NCBI GenBank assembly: GCA_036961205.1
Contig: JBALVI010000001.1
Span: forward strand, 1,054,001 to 1,118,000
Length of the DNA stretch: 64,000 bases
Reading direction: 5' to 3'
Origin: CALJFL01 sp036961205
GTDB taxonomy: Bacteria > Pseudomonadota > Gammaproteobacteria > Pseudomonadales > Halieaceae
Below are positions 26,315 through 36,219 of the stretch, piece after piece. A program made the translations under genes and the position numbers. A model generated the notes under the pieces. The model searched no databases. It was given only the letters and a program-made list of their open reading frames with translations, and was not told the DNA's origin. Within the stretch, counting starts at the first letter, position 1; every line of letters begins with the position of its first letter.

Positions 26315-27502
26315 TTACGCAGCTTGCGGGAAAGTAGATTGCAGTTGCACTTGCTCCACCAGCAGGCTGAGGCGTTTGCGCTGCATTTTCAGCGAATACT
26401 CCAGCTCTTTTAGTTTGGTGCGCAGTGTGGCGTGCTCCCACTTTTGCTGGAGGCGCATTTTACGCTCTTCCAGTGCGTCTTCCAATTCCGCGACCTTGCG
26501 CTCATAGCGCCCGGCTTGCAACAGCTTCCACTGATTCACCGAGGCGGTAAATTGTTGGTACTCGTGCTCGAGCGTGGCGCGCAGCGAGGCGTCGCCATTG
26601 TTGAGATCCAGCTCTTTTCGTGCACGCTGAAACTCGGCGTCCAGGATTGCCCGTTGAATCTTGAAGTCCGGTACACGGGTGAGATTGTGCGCCAGGCCCA
26701 CCTGGGAGCACAGGCTAATCATCCACTTGGTGGGATCCCATTGCCACCAGCGAATGCCATTGCGATAGTCGGTCTGAAAAATATGGTGGTAGTTGTGGTA
26801 GCCCTCGCCGTAGGTCAAAAAAGCCAGGAAACCATTGTCGCGGGCGCTATTCTCTTCTGTGTAGGGGCGGGTTCCCCAGTAGTGGGCCAGTGAGTTGATA
26901 AAAAAGGTGACGTGATGATTTACCACCAGGCGTAGCAGGCCAACCAGCAGTACTGTGCCAATGATGTCGCCATGCCAAACACCCAGTAGTACTGGCAGGC
27001 CCAAATTCATAAAGAGGGTCAGCGCCACATAGTGTTTGTGCTGCCACATCACGATGGCGTCGCGCTGTAGATCTTTAGCATTGCTGAAATCCTGCCCGTT
27101 ACTGTCGTATTCGCGTAGTACCCAGCCGATGTGACTAAACCACAAGCCCCGGCCGGAGGAGTAAGGGTCCAGTTTATTGTCATCCACATGGCGATGATGA
27201 TTGCGATGATCCGAGGCCCAGACAAGGATACTGTTTTGTAGTGCGCCTGCGCCCCAGAATGCGTAAAACCATTTCAGGGCCGGACTCGCTTCATAAGACT
27301 TGTGGGCCCAGAGGCGATGATAGCCGCCGGTGATCGACATGCCATTGAGATACAGGAAAGCCAGTGCCCATAGCCACTGACTGCCGTCGAAGCCGTGGTA
27401 GATGCCCCAAAAAGGCACCAACAGTATCGCTGCGATCGGGAAACCGAGGAATATAATCGCGTTTTCGAGGATCAGCGGTGGTTTGTTGGTCGGTTCGTTC
27501 AT
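26315..27502 (-). CDS. Acyl-CoA/acyl-lipid delta-9 fatty acid desaturase (DesC-like)
   Basis: A 395-aa membrane diiron desaturase that introduces a cis double bond into acyl chains. The three histidine boxes are HRLWAH, HRNHHRH and HNYHH, and four membrane helices surround them. The last 90 residues are strongly charged with heptad spacing (coiled coil), beyond the catalytic core; Pseudomonas DesB/DesC enzymes have similar total length. ATG 27502 is preferred over the longer frame to 27622, which adds a Cys/Arg-rich stretch foreign to the family. Divergent from the MATE gene. Confidence 0.9.
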   Translation of the reverse strand: MNEPTNKPPLILENAIIFLGFPIAAILLVPFWGIYHGFDGSQWLWALAFLYLNGMSITGGYHRLWAHKSYEASPALKWFYAFWGAGALQNSILVWASDHRNHHRHVDDNKLDPYSSGRGLWFSHIGWVLREYDSNGQDFSNAKDLQRDAIVMWQHKHYVALTLFMNLGLPVLLGVWHGDIIGTVLLVGLLRLVVNHHVTFFINSLAHYWGTRPYTEENSARDNGFLAFLTYGEGYHNYHHIFQTDYRNGIRWWQWDPTKWMISLCSQVGLAHNLTRVPDFKIQRAILDAEFQRARKELDLNNGDASLRATLEHEYQQFTASVNQWKLLQAGRYERKVAELEDALEERKMRLQQKWEHATLRTKLKELEYSLKMQRKRLSLLVEQVQLQSTFPQAA

Positions 27503-27751
27503 GGTCAGTGTAAGGCCTCGGATAAAAATCGCTGCGGATGGTACCTTTTTCAGGCACCGTTGTCTTTCACACCGACCAGTTTGGCATCCTGCTGGCGGCT
27601 TGGCTAGTAGCAGTAGATTCATGCAATTCTGCGGCGCGCTGCGCGCTCTATTTGCAGTAGAATGGCGTGCCCTACTATCGAAGAGTGTGTCGATGCGCGC
27701 CAGCGCCAGCTCAATATGGCCAGCCTCCTCTCAGACCGGCGGCCTTTCTTT

Positions 27752-29113
27752 ATGAACCACGCGGTTTTTACCCGCGGATCCACAATGCGACACGTGCTGG
27801 CCATGACTATGGCCAGCGCAACTGGCCTATTGGCCATGTTTGGCGTGGATTTGATTGATATGTATTTTCTGACGCTGCTGGGTGAGCAAGCCCTGGTGGC
27901 AGCCGTCGGTTTCGCCGGTACCCTCGTCTACTTCCTGGTGTCGGTCAGTATTGGCTTGCAAATCGCTCTGGGTGCACTGGTGGCTCGCTCAGAGGGCTCC
28001 CACCGTCGGGATTTGGCCGGCCGATATTGTAGTAGTGCTCTGCTATTCAATGGTGGCACGTCATTGGTGATCAGTATTCTGGGCTGGATTTTCCTGCCGC
28101 AGCTATTGGCCCTGCTGGGGGCCAAGGGTGTGACGCTGGACTATGCCACGCGTTATGCGGCAATTCTGTTGCCTAGTATTCCGGTGTTGGTGGTGGGCAT
28201 GAGCGCTGCTGCTGGAGTTAGAGCGGTCGGTGATCCTCGACGGGCAATGTGGGCAACAATCATCGGCTCTATAGTCAATGCGGTTCTGGACCCAATTTTT
28301 ATCTTCACCTTCAACTGGGGGTTAGAAGGGGCAGCCTGGGCGTCAGTGGTGTCCAGGTTTGCGGTGTTGGCGGTGGCCTGGCGGGCGGTTTATTCGGTAC
28401 ATCGCTTGCCCCGAAGGATTAGCTATCAGGAGTTTCGCCAGGATATGGGACCTATCATGGCGATTGCGGGTCCGGCTGTATTGACCAATCTGGCGACGCC
28501 TATTGGCAGCGCCTACGTCCTGCGCACCATGTCAGAGTTTGGTGACAGCGCGGTGGCTGGTGCGGCGATTATGGGGCGAATTGCGCCGGTCGCTTTCGCT
28601 GCAGTGTTCGCACTGTCTGGCGCTGTTGGCCCAATTATCGGACAGAACGCCGGCGCAGGTCTGTATCACCGGGTGCGCAGCACCCTGCGCGACGCACTGG
28701 TATTCAATGCGATTTATGTCTGTTTGGTCTGGGGGCTACTGATTGCTTGTGCTGACCTGGTCATCCGTGTGTTTTCAGCCAGTGATACGGCGGCGAGCCT
28801 TATCATCTTCTATACCCATTGGCTGGTGGGAGCCATTTTTTTCAACGGCTCTTTATTTGTCGCCAATGCCTGCTTTAATAATCTCGGTCACCCCAGATGG
28901 GCAACCGCCTTCAATTTTGGCAAGGTCGTGCTGGGGGTTATTCCCGCGGTCTATTTGGGCTCACAGTGGTATGGCGCCAAAGGCGTATTTGCCGGCGAGG
29001 CGATAGGATCGGTAGCTTTTGGTGTGCTGGCAATGATTGCGGCGTTTATGTTGGCAAAGAACCTGGAGAGCAGCTACAAGCCTGCAGTATCCGATAGCGC
29101 CCCCGAAAACTGA
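27752..29113 (+). CDS. MATE-family multidrug/Na+ antiporter
   Basis: A 453-aa, twelve-helix efflux protein of the NorM/DinF group. The N-terminal MRHVLAMTMASATGLLAMFGVDLIDMYFLTLLG opening, the VGDPRRAMWATIIGSIVNAVLDPIFIF segment and its second-half counterpart NNLGHPRWATAFNFGKVVLG are the paired MATE signatures. The frame also allows a start at 27662; 27752 gives the usual short N-terminus. Neither has a strong ribosome-binding site. The substrate cannot be inferred. Confidence 0.88.
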   Translation: MNHAVFTRGSTMRHVLAMTMASATGLLAMFGVDLIDMYFLTLLGEQALVAAVGFAGTLVYFLVSVSIGLQIALGALVARSEGSHRRDLAGRYCSSALLFNGGTSLVISILGWIFLPQLLALLGAKGVTLDYATRYAAILLPSIPVLVVGMSAAAGVRAVGDPRRAMWATIIGSIVNAVLDPIFIFTFNWGLEGAAWASVVSRFAVLAVAWRAVYSVHRLPRRISYQEFRQDMGPIMAIAGPAVLTNLATPIGSAYVLRTMSEFGDSAVAGAAIMGRIAPVAFAAVFALSGAVGPIIGQNAGAGLYHRVRSTLRDALVFNAIYVCLVWGLLIACADLVIRVFSASDTAASLIIFYTHWLVGAIFFNGSLFVANACFNNLGHPRWATAFNFGKVVLGVIPAVYLGSQWYGAKGVFAGEAIGSVAFGVLAMIAAFMLAKNLESSYKPAVSDSAPEN

Positions 29114-29115
29114 GG

Positions 29116-29499
29116 TCAGGAATCCGGCTGCACACGAATGTCGGCGAGTGCCCGATGTAACCAGGGGCCTGCCGGTTGCGGAGGTTCATCCTCGCAGTCC
29201 ACTTCATAAAGCTTACCGCTCCAGGAGCTTTTACTGGCCAGCCTGTCGATAAAATGTTCCGCGGTATCCGCGTAGCGCTTGCCTCGACTGTATTTCAGCC
29301 GTAAGTGATCCGCCGCTTCCTCCGGTTCATGGCGGCTGTTGTTGCGGATGAAATCGCAACCACTGGTGCTTACAAAGTCTAGCAGTAAGCCTATTTCCGT
29401 GGCGCTGGCCTCATCGGCCCGCAGTGGAGTGGCAACAGTCAGCGCGATTGCGAGGGTCAGGCCAGAAACCAACAGCTGCGGCCCACGGCTATGACTCAT
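29116..29499 (-). CDS. DUF5329-family secreted protein
   Basis: A 127-aa protein with signal peptide 1-28 (LRA-DE). The segments EIGLLLDFVSTSGCDFIRN, EEAADHLRLKY and FIDRLASKSSWSGKLYEVDC match the DUF5329 family, whose function is unknown; the two cysteines may pair. It overlaps the upstream EEP gene by four bases (ATGA) and is probably translated with it. Confidence 0.75.
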   Translation of the reverse strand: MSHSRGPQLLVSGLTLAIALTVATPLRADEASATEIGLLLDFVSTSGCDFIRNNSRHEPEEAADHLRLKYSRGKRYADTAEHFIDRLASKSSWSGKLYEVDCEDEPPQPAGPWLHRALADIRVQPDS

Positions 29500-30317
29500 T
29501 GGTGTACCTCCAGGTGCACCAGCAGAGGGTTGTGATCCGAGCTGCTTACCGGCACTACTTGGGCCGACGTGGGTTGCAGGCCCCGGATATAAATATGGTC
29601 CAGGGGGCGGCCGAACGCGCGGGTACGCAAATCGGGGTCAAAGGCCACCGGGCGCAGATTATGTCTTACGGCGAACACGTCGACTAAATTCTGGCGGGCT
29701 TCGCTCCAGGTATTGAGATCGCCGGCGAAGATAATCGGGCCGGTGTGGTCTGCCAGTAAACTATTGAGATCATTCAGCTGTTGTTGAAAGTCATTCACCC
29801 CCAGCGTGAAGTTGACGCCGTGCATGTTGACGGCCAGCAGGCGTTGCGCCCCATTGAGAGTGTATTCGGTAATGCTGGTAGCTTTTGGCGTGCCAAGCCA
29901 GGGTTCCCATGTGGTAATCGCGCAGTGCGCGTTGGGGGCGGCGCTACTGAGCGTCAGAACACCGGTGGCCAGGCTGGCAGTGGTGTAGCCGGCCGCGAAT
30001 GCCTGGTACAGCGGCACCGGAATAGTTTGCTCAATGGGAGCCTGAAGAGAGGCTTCTTGAATAAATGCCAGTTGCACATCCTGGCCAAGACTGAACAAAT
30101 CGTCCACCCAGCCACTGCTGCCGGCTTTCTGAATGTTCCAACTGAGAATCTGCAAAGAGTTGCCCAGGGGCAGCGTGCCTTTATTGACAGTTTGGCCCAA
30201 TGTCTCACGGCATCCGTGAATATCTTCGCCCGCGGCAGTGCCGGCCGTGCAGTAAAGAACCGCCAGTAAGGAGAGGAGCACGCTAAATTCGCGTAGATGA
30301 TTCCGCTGAAATGCCAT
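29496..30317 (-). CDS. Secreted endonuclease/exonuclease/phosphatase-family protein
   Basis: A 273-aa protein with a cleavable signal (about 1-29) and an EEP fold. LQILSWNIQKAG is motif I, VNMHGVNF an internal motif, FAGDLNTW the catalytic Asp/Asn pair and SSSDHNPLLVHL the terminal Asp-His. EEP enzymes hydrolyse nucleic-acid or phospholipid phosphodiesters; the substrate here is unknown. The export signal argues for periplasmic or extracellular action. Overlaps the DUF5329 gene. Confidence 0.88.
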   Translation of the reverse strand: MAFQRNHLREFSVLLSLLAVLYCTAGTAAGEDIHGCRETLGQTVNKGTLPLGNSLQILSWNIQKAGSSGWVDDLFSLGQDVQLAFIQEASLQAPIEQTIPVPLYQAFAAGYTTASLATGVLTLSSAAPNAHCAITTWEPWLGTPKATSITEYTLNGAQRLLAVNMHGVNFTLGVNDFQQQLNDLNSLLADHTGPIIFAGDLNTWSEARQNLVDVFAVRHNLRPVAFDPDLRTRAFGRPLDHIYIRGLQPTSAQVVPVSSSDHNPLLVHLEVHQ

Positions 30318-30404
30318 TGAAATGAATGCCGAATGCTTAAGTCTGTGATTCTGGCACTCTGATCCGGTGAGGTCCAGCGCGACGCCTACTTACATTTCGG
30401 AGAT

Positions 30405-31748
30405 TTAGAGGCGCTCGAGGTAGCTTTGATACTCGAGATTGGTAATGCGTTTGCGAAATTCAGCCACTTCCTGTTCTTTGGTGAGGGTGAAAATGCGCTG
30501 TAACTCGCCGCCCAGTGAGGCGCGAATAAATTCCGAGTCTCGGAACAGGGCGAGGGCGTCCTGCATATAGACCGGCAGTACTGATGTTTGTTGGGAGTAA
30601 CCGTCGCCGGTTATTGGCTTGGGCGGCGAGGATTTCTTCTCGATACCATCCAGCATTGAGGCCAGCAGCACAGCAAACAACAAATAGGGATTGGCATCGG
30701 CGCCGGCTACCCGGTGCTCCAGCCGCCTGGCCGCGGGGTTGCCCGCAGGCACCCTGACGGCCACCGTGCGATTTTCATAGCCCCAACTGGGGAAAGTGGG
30801 TGCGTGAGAGCCCGGTTGAAATCGGCGGTAGGCGTTGAAGCTGGGGGCAAAGATAGCGACTGAGTCAGCCATATGCTCCAGACAACCGGCGATGGCTTGT
30901 TGTAATAGAGGCGTTCCCCGTTCGGTGCCGTCGTCAAAAATATTTTTGCCCTGATCATCGAGCACGCTGCAGTGCACGTGCATGCCATTACCGGCCTCGA
31001 CTTCAAAGGGCTTGGGCATAAAACTGGCTACCAGGCCGTATTTGCCGGCCACGCCTTTGATTAAACGTTTCATCATCATGATTTGCTTGGCCGCCAGTAC
31101 TGGGCTGTCGACGTGATGCATATTGACTTCGTACTGGGAGGGGGCCGATTCTTTGACCACTCCGTCAAAGGGCAGATCCTGTAGTTCGCAGGCCAGGCGC
31201 AGGTCTTCCATCATTTCCTGGTGATGATTGAATACGTCCAGACTGTACATGCTGCCGCCTATAGGCGCGCCGCCATCCGGGGAAGGGCAGGTATGTGTGG
31301 GGACTTTGTCATCCCAGTTGACCAGACTGAATTCCAACTCTGCGGCAACGACGGGTTTCCAGCCGGCTTCCTGAAAACGCGATACCACCTGTTTTAAAAC
31401 GTGGCGGGGGTCGCCCATGTAGGGAGTGCCGTCGCCGTCGAACATGGACAGCATGATCTGGCCATGTTGCGCCTGTGGCGACCAGGGTGTTGGCAGTAGG
31501 GATCCTTCCACCGGGCGGCAGATACCATCGGCATCTCCCGAAGCGAATACGAGCTCTTCCACGTCGCGACCCCAAATGTCGAGGCTGAGGGCGGTTTTGG
31601 GGAGTTTGAGCTCGCCGTCGAAGATCTTTGCGAGTTTATGCCGCGGTAGCCACTTGCCACGCATGATGCCATTGCAATCCGGCAACAGCGCTTCAATTGT
31701 AGTGATTTCGGGGTGGGCCCGCAGGAACCAGTCCGCTTCCAGGGACAT
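30405..31748 (-). CDS. Glutamine synthetase-like gamma-glutamylpolyamine synthetase (PuuA type)
   Basis: A 447-aa GS-III-like ligase. MRGKWLPRHKL near the N-terminus, the VVAAELEFSLV glutamates, the GNGMHVHCSVLD metal/ATP segment and the NRTVAVRVPAGNPAARRLEHRVAGADANPYL segment place it with PuuA/PauA enzymes, which glutamylate putrescine or other polyamines, rather than with ammonia-assimilating GlnA. A GTG at 31781 with AAGGA upstream is an alternative start. A LuxR-type regulator lies directly upstream on the same strand; no other puu genes are seen here. Confidence 0.85.
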   Translation of the reverse strand: MSLEADWFLRAHPEITTIEALLPDCNGIMRGKWLPRHKLAKIFDGELKLPKTALSLDIWGRDVEELVFASGDADGICRPVEGSLLPTPWSPQAQHGQIMLSMFDGDGTPYMGDPRHVLKQVVSRFQEAGWKPVVAAELEFSLVNWDDKVPTHTCPSPDGGAPIGGSMYSLDVFNHHQEMMEDLRLACELQDLPFDGVVKESAPSQYEVNMHHVDSPVLAAKQIMMMKRLIKGVAGKYGLVASFMPKPFEVEAGNGMHVHCSVLDDQGKNIFDDGTERGTPLLQQAIAGCLEHMADSVAIFAPSFNAYRRFQPGSHAPTFPSWGYENRTVAVRVPAGNPAARRLEHRVAGADANPYLLFAVLLASMLDGIEKKSSPPKPITGDGYSQQTSVLPVYMQDALALFRDSEFIRASLGGELQRIFTLTKEQEVAEFRKRITNLEYQSYLERL

Positions 31749-31837
31749 CTTTGCACCGAGCATTTGCCTGTAAGCGTGCACTATCCTTGATCAGCTCTGT
31801 GCTAGCAATACCCCAACTAGGGCAGCAAACTCGCCGC

Positions 31838-32683
31838 TTAGCGCGGTGCCATATAAACGCTGAGGGGGTCACTCCCCGCTGCTTCACCGACGCAGGACAT
31901 CGCATTGATAAAGAGGGAGAACAAATCAGTTTGAGAGTTAACGTCGAGCTTGCGATAAATACTTTTGCGGTGCCGGCGAACAGTCTCAACAGCGATGGTC
32001 AGGCGCTCCGCGGAGGTGTCTGTACCATAGCCGCGCAGCATTAATTCCAGCACGTCTTTTTCCCGTGGCGACAGTATGGACTGCCCAAAGGTGCGAAAAG
32101 CCGTGTCGATTTGGTGATCTATACCCGGCTGCAACAGGTTGGTTACGGCAAAACTACCGTGCTCGCTGTGGGATTTCAGTAGTTCCGAAACCGGTTCCGC
32201 CAGCAGATAGAGCGACTCGTACTCTTTCTCACTGAATTCTCCGTGCTGCGGTAAGCGCATCATACTTAAGTTGATGACGTTGCCGCCCCCCAGCTTGGCC
32301 AAATAAATGGCTTCGTCGGCGGTGCCGGTATCCGCGTAATAATCTTTGTAGTAAGCCGAGTCCCGCAATTTGCCAGTGGTTACCCGCGACAGGCGATAAA
32401 TTTTTGCCCTGGGTTGATTCATCGAAGCCTGGTAGAACGGGTCCTCACGGTAGGGCCCATCCAAATACTGATCAATCTGCGAGGCAACGTGCTCCTCGGC
32501 AATTTCGTGGTAGAGAACGCGTGGCGGAAGATCACGGTGATACAGCCATATCTGCGGCAGGTCTATACGCACTTGGCCACGCACGGCGGCAATGAGAGCG
32601 GCGAAAAAATCGTCTGTTCCCAGGGCGGCAATGGCCCGCGAAACATCTCTATTCCATTTGCTGAGTTGCGCTATATCGGTCAT
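31838..32683 (-). CDS. LuxR-family transcriptional regulator
   Basis: A 281-aa regulator. Residues 1-190 form a sensory domain of uncertain type (GAF-like in appearance). The C-terminal HTH is clear: LSPREKDVLELMLRGYGTDTSAERLTIAVETVRRH (about 213-250) and RKSIYRKLDVNSQTDLF. It is upstream of the PuuA-like gene on the same strand, so polyamine catabolism is a plausible target. It is divergent from the AraC gene, 135 bases away. Confidence 0.88.
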   Translation of the reverse strand: MTDIAQLSKWNRDVSRAIAALGTDDFFAALIAAVRGQVRIDLPQIWLYHRDLPPRVLYHEIAEEHVASQIDQYLDGPYREDPFYQASMNQPRAKIYRLSRVTTGKLRDSAYYKDYYADTGTADEAIYLAKLGGGNVINLSMMRLPQHGEFSEKEYESLYLLAEPVSELLKSHSEHGSFAVTNLLQPGIDHQIDTAFRTFGQSILSPREKDVLELMLRGYGTDTSAERLTIAVETVRRHRKSIYRKLDVNSQTDLFSLFINAMSCVGEAAGSDPLSVYMAPR

Positions 32684-32818
32684 GTAGTAGTTCTAATGGC
32701 ACCGTTCCCCTGCGGTCATATTGGGCAGGCGCTTGAGAGATGTCAAATGATCTCCACCATTCCTTTCTGTTGGCCGCAACAGGTTATAATTCGGCGTGTA
32801 TTAGCGGTAGAGCTTTAA

Positions 32819-33865
32819 GTGATCAGATTACCCGACAACGCGGCAATTTATAACGAGGCGGTGCCCATTGAGTTCACCCGCGCGTTGCTCACCCATGCGC
32901 GTACGCAACGCGGTGACGTGGATGCAATGTTGCGAGAGGCCAGGTTTCCTTTTGACCCGCTGAGGCAGCATGTGCAGACCGCCTATGTATCCCGGGAACA
33001 ATACAGTCGGCTCTGCCAGGCGTTGTTTCGTTATCTGGGTGATGAGAGCGGGGGTGCCATGTCAGACGTCCAGACGCCAGTGGGCACTACCCGCATGATT
33101 GCCCTGTGCATGCTGAACAGCGACAACCTCGAGTCCGCTTTGCGCCGTGCCATTGAATTCAATGCAGTGTGTAGAGTGCGTCAGGGAGCCATCGTTCTCA
33201 ATGAACTGCGGGTCAACGATGACCATAAGGAAGCGAGTCTTAGCTATTTCGTGCAGGGAGACAATCCCGACAACCAGCACAATGTCTTGTGCAGCCTGGC
33301 GATGTGGTTGAGGTTTTGCGGCTGGCTTATTGGTCAGCACATCGACATCATTAGCGCTGGCTGCTCGGGCCCAAAACCGACCTTTATGGCGGGCATTCGA
33401 CATTTTTTCCCCTGCCCTGTTCTCTATGATCAAGATCAGAATAGTGTCACCTTCAGTTCACGGCACCTGACTGCGGAGCTGATCAGGTCTGAGTCAGACC
33501 TGAATGAGTTTCTCAAACTGGCGCCGTATCACATTGTGATCGAGCCCCGTGCCAGCGACAGGAGTATCACCTATCGAATCAGGGCGATTTTGGGAGATGA
33601 TTTTCGCGGAGAGTTGCCGAGTTTCGAACAGTTAACCGGATTGTTGGGCATGTCGGCCCGCACCTTGCGCAGGCGACTGGAAAGAGAGGGCACTTCCTAC
33701 CAACGAATTAAGGACAATGCTCGCCGGGATGTGGCTATTGGCCTGCTCAGTCGAGACAAACTCACTGTTAGTCAGGTCGCTGAGCAGGTCGGTTTCAGCG
33801 ATCCCAGCGCCTTTCATCGCTCTTTCAAGAAGTGGACGGGGCAGTCGCCGGGAAGTTACCGCTAG
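32819..33865 (+). CDS. AraC-family transcriptional regulator
   Basis: A 348-aa regulator with an arabinose-binding-like N-terminal domain of the OruR/ArgR-like group and a C-terminal AraC HTH pair (about 265-346). MSARTLRRRLEREGTSYQRI and VAEQVGFSDPSAFHRSFKKW are the two HTH signatures. The start is GTG at 32819; TATAAT at 32785-32790 may be its -10. Its 3' end overlaps the convergent lytic transglycosylase gene by four bases. The target is unknown. Confidence 0.88.
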   Translation: MIRLPDNAAIYNEAVPIEFTRALLTHARTQRGDVDAMLREARFPFDPLRQHVQTAYVSREQYSRLCQALFRYLGDESGGAMSDVQTPVGTTRMIALCMLNSDNLESALRRAIEFNAVCRVRQGAIVLNELRVNDDHKEASLSYFVQGDNPDNQHNVLCSLAMWLRFCGWLIGQHIDIISAGCSGPKPTFMAGIRHFFPCPVLYDQDQNSVTFSSRHLTAELIRSESDLNEFLKLAPYHIVIEPRASDRSITYRIRAILGDDFRGELPSFEQLTGLLGMSARTLRRRLEREGTSYQRIKDNARRDVAIGLLSRDKLTVSQVAEQVGFSDPSAFHRSFKKWTGQSPGSYR

Positions 33866-34497
33866 GGCTCTTCGGCCCAGCTGAGTGCGTCTGTGCGCCA
33901 GTGATCCTGCCAGGCGCGATATACCTTATCGCTATAGCGGCGGCTACCAACGCTGCCGTTGTAGCGGGCCAGTCCCAGGTGTAAGCGGCCATCTTCTCGC
34001 TGCAGATAAAATTGCAGGATGCGGCAGCCGTATTCGAAATTAGTCTTATTGATGGTCAGGTTGTCGTCGGGGCGGCCGATCTCGTCTTTCCAGAAAGGCA
34101 TTACCTGCATCATCCCCTGAGCACCCGCACTGGAGATGGCAAATCTATCGAAATGGCTTTCTACTTCAATTAATGCCAGTACTAACTCCGGCGGCAGGTC
34201 GGCGCGAATCGCTGCCGCGTGAATCTGACGCAACAGGGTGAGCCTGGTTGCGGGGTCCTCGATAAAGCGAGCCAGTCTGGCGGACATATCAACCAGCCAG
34301 ACCTCGGCATCGTAGCGATCCTGAAAACTGTCAGCACCGTTAATAGTGCTGTCCAGAAAATTGCGCAGCTCCGCCCGTTCCTGTTCATCGCTGGGCTGCG
34401 CAAATGCCCACGTAGCCGACACAGCCAATAGGCTGAGTAGCAACAGCCGAGGAAGCGTGTTGCCGATGATGCTTTTCAAGAAATAGCTGACTGGCAC
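33862..34497 (-). CDS. Lytic transglycosylase (SLT family)
   Basis: A 211-aa secreted peptidoglycan lyase: signal peptide to about Ala33, helical spacer, then the goose-lysozyme-like SLT domain. ELVLALIEVESHFDRFAISSAGAQGMMQVMP contains the catalytic glutamate and the GLMQ-like motif, followed by GCRILQFYL and LARYNGSVG. It is short compared with Slt70 and lacks the superhelical ring. It lies 12 bases downstream of proS and is probably cotranscribed. Confidence 0.88.
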   Translation of the reverse strand: MPVSYFLKSIIGNTLPRLLLLSLLAVSATWAFAQPSDEQERAELRNFLDSTINGADSFQDRYDAEVWLVDMSARLARFIEDPATRLTLLRQIHAAAIRADLPPELVLALIEVESHFDRFAISSAGAQGMMQVMPFWKDEIGRPDDNLTINKTNFEYGCRILQFYLQREDGRLHLGLARYNGSVGSRRYSDKVYRAWQDHWRTDALSWAEEP

Positions 34498-34509
34498 CTG
34501 TTGGCCGAC

Positions 34510-36219
34510 TTACTGCAGCAACTGGCGGAGAAATTCAAGCGCCTCTCCCTCTGGTAGCAGACGAGAATCGTCCTCAGTGCGGCCTTTGTACTCCACATTG
34601 CCCTCGGCGAGTGCCCGATCTCCGATAACCAGCCGATGAGGAATACCGATTAGTTCCATGTCGGCGAACTTTACTCCTGGCCGCTCGTTGCGGTCGTCCA
34701 GCAAAACGTCGATACCCGCATCGAGGCAGGCCTGGTAAAGGGTGTTTGCGGATGCCGCGACTGCCTCGGACTTATGCATGTTCAGCGGTACGATAGCCAA
34801 CTCGAAAGGCGCCATCGCGGCCGGCCAGAGGATGCCCTTATCATCGTGATTTTGCTCTATGGCCGACGCCACTACCCGGCTCACGCCTATGCCATAGCAA
34901 CCCATGGTCACCGGAATGTTCTTGCCATTTTCATTCAGTACCTTGGCATTCATTGCCTCGGAGTACTTGGTGCCCAGTTGAAAAATATGGCCTACCTCAA
35001 TACCGCGTTTGACCTGAAGATTGCCTTGGCCATCGGGGCTGGGGTCGCCTTCAACAACTGATCGTATATCCTCAACCCGGGCCAGGGGTAGATCCCGCTC
35101 CCAGTTCACTCCGGTCAAGTGGTAGCCGTCGCGGTTGGCGCCACAAATGAAGTCACTCAAAACCGCAGCACTGCGATCCACAATCACCGGTAGCGTTAGC
35201 CCGACTGGACCCAGAGAGCCAAAGCCGGCGCCGCAGGCCTGCACTACGTCCTTCTCTTCTGCCATACGCAAAGGGCTGGCGATACCGGGCAGTTTTTCCA
35301 CCTTGAGCGTATTTAACTGATGGTCACCGCACACTACCAGCATAACCAGTTCACCCTCGCCTTCTCCCGCCACCACCAATGATTTGATGGTGGACCCGGG
35401 GTCAATGCTCAGAAACTGCGCCAAGTCGTCGATGGTTTTAACCCCCGGTGTGGCAATGTCGGTCATTTGCGCACTTGCCGGAGCTCTTTCCTTCGCAGGC
35501 GCTATAGCCTCGGCCATTTCCACATTGGCGGCATAGTCGCTGCTATCACTAAAGGCGATGTCATCCTCACCCGAATTAGCCAGTACATGGAATTCGTGAG
35601 AGGTGCTGCCGCCGATACTACCGCTGTCAGCGATTACGGGTCTAAAGTCGAGGCCCAGACGGGTGAATATCTGTGTGTATGCCGTGTGCATAAGCTGATA
35701 GGTAGACTCAAGCGATGCTTCGTTGGCGTGAAAGGAGTAAGCATCCTTCATCAAGAACTCCCGCGAGCGCATGATGCCAAATCGTGGCCTGATCTCATCC
35801 CTGACTTTGGTTTGTATCTGGTAGAAATTGAGCGGTAGTTGTTTGTAACTGTTGATTTCGTTGCGCACCAGATCAGTGATAACTTCCTCGTGTGTTGGTC
35901 CCAGGCAGAAATCCCGCTGGTTACGATCCTGAATCCGCAATAATTCTGGCCCGTACTGCTCCCAGCGACCGGATTCCTGCCAGAGCTCCGCCGGCTGCAT
36001 GACCGGCATACTCACTTCCTGAGCTCCGCTGCGATCCATTTCTTCGCGAACGATGGCCTCGACTTTTCTCAGAACGCGTAGTCCCAGGGGTAACCAGGTA
36101 TATAGACCCGAAGCCAGTTTGCGAATCAGGCCAGCACGCAGCATTAACTGGTGACTGATGACCTCGGCGTCGGCGGGAGTTTCCTTTTGGGTTGCGATGA
36201 GAAAATTACTGGTACGCAT
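34510..36219 (-). CDS. proS: ProS, prolyl-tRNA synthetase (bacterial type with editing domain)
   Basis: Class II aminoacyl-tRNA synthetase (569 aa). Motif 1 and 2 regions (RSGAQEVSMPVMQPAELW, FGIMRSREFLMKDAYSF) are followed by the INS editing domain (about 225-400), which hydrolyses Ala-tRNA(Pro). Motif 3 is GCYGIGVSRVVAS, and the anticodon-binding domain is C-terminal. Full length, start ATG 36219. Confidence 0.97.
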   Translation of the reverse strand: MRTSNFLIATQKETPADAEVISHQLMLRAGLIRKLASGLYTWLPLGLRVLRKVEAIVREEMDRSGAQEVSMPVMQPAELWQESGRWEQYGPELLRIQDRNQRDFCLGPTHEEVITDLVRNEINSYKQLPLNFYQIQTKVRDEIRPRFGIMRSREFLMKDAYSFHANEASLESTYQLMHTAYTQIFTRLGLDFRPVIADSGSIGGSTSHEFHVLANSGEDDIAFSDSSDYAANVEMAEAIAPAKERAPASAQMTDIATPGVKTIDDLAQFLSIDPGSTIKSLVVAGEGEGELVMLVVCGDHQLNTLKVEKLPGIASPLRMAEEKDVVQACGAGFGSLGPVGLTLPVIVDRSAAVLSDFICGANRDGYHLTGVNWERDLPLARVEDIRSVVEGDPSPDGQGNLQVKRGIEVGHIFQLGTKYSEAMNAKVLNENGKNIPVTMGCYGIGVSRVVASAIEQNHDDKGILWPAAMAPFELAIVPLNMHKSEAVAASANTLYQACLDAGIDVLLDDRNERPGVKFADMELIGIPHRLVIGDRALAEGNVEYKGRTEDDSRLLPEGEALEFLRQLLQ

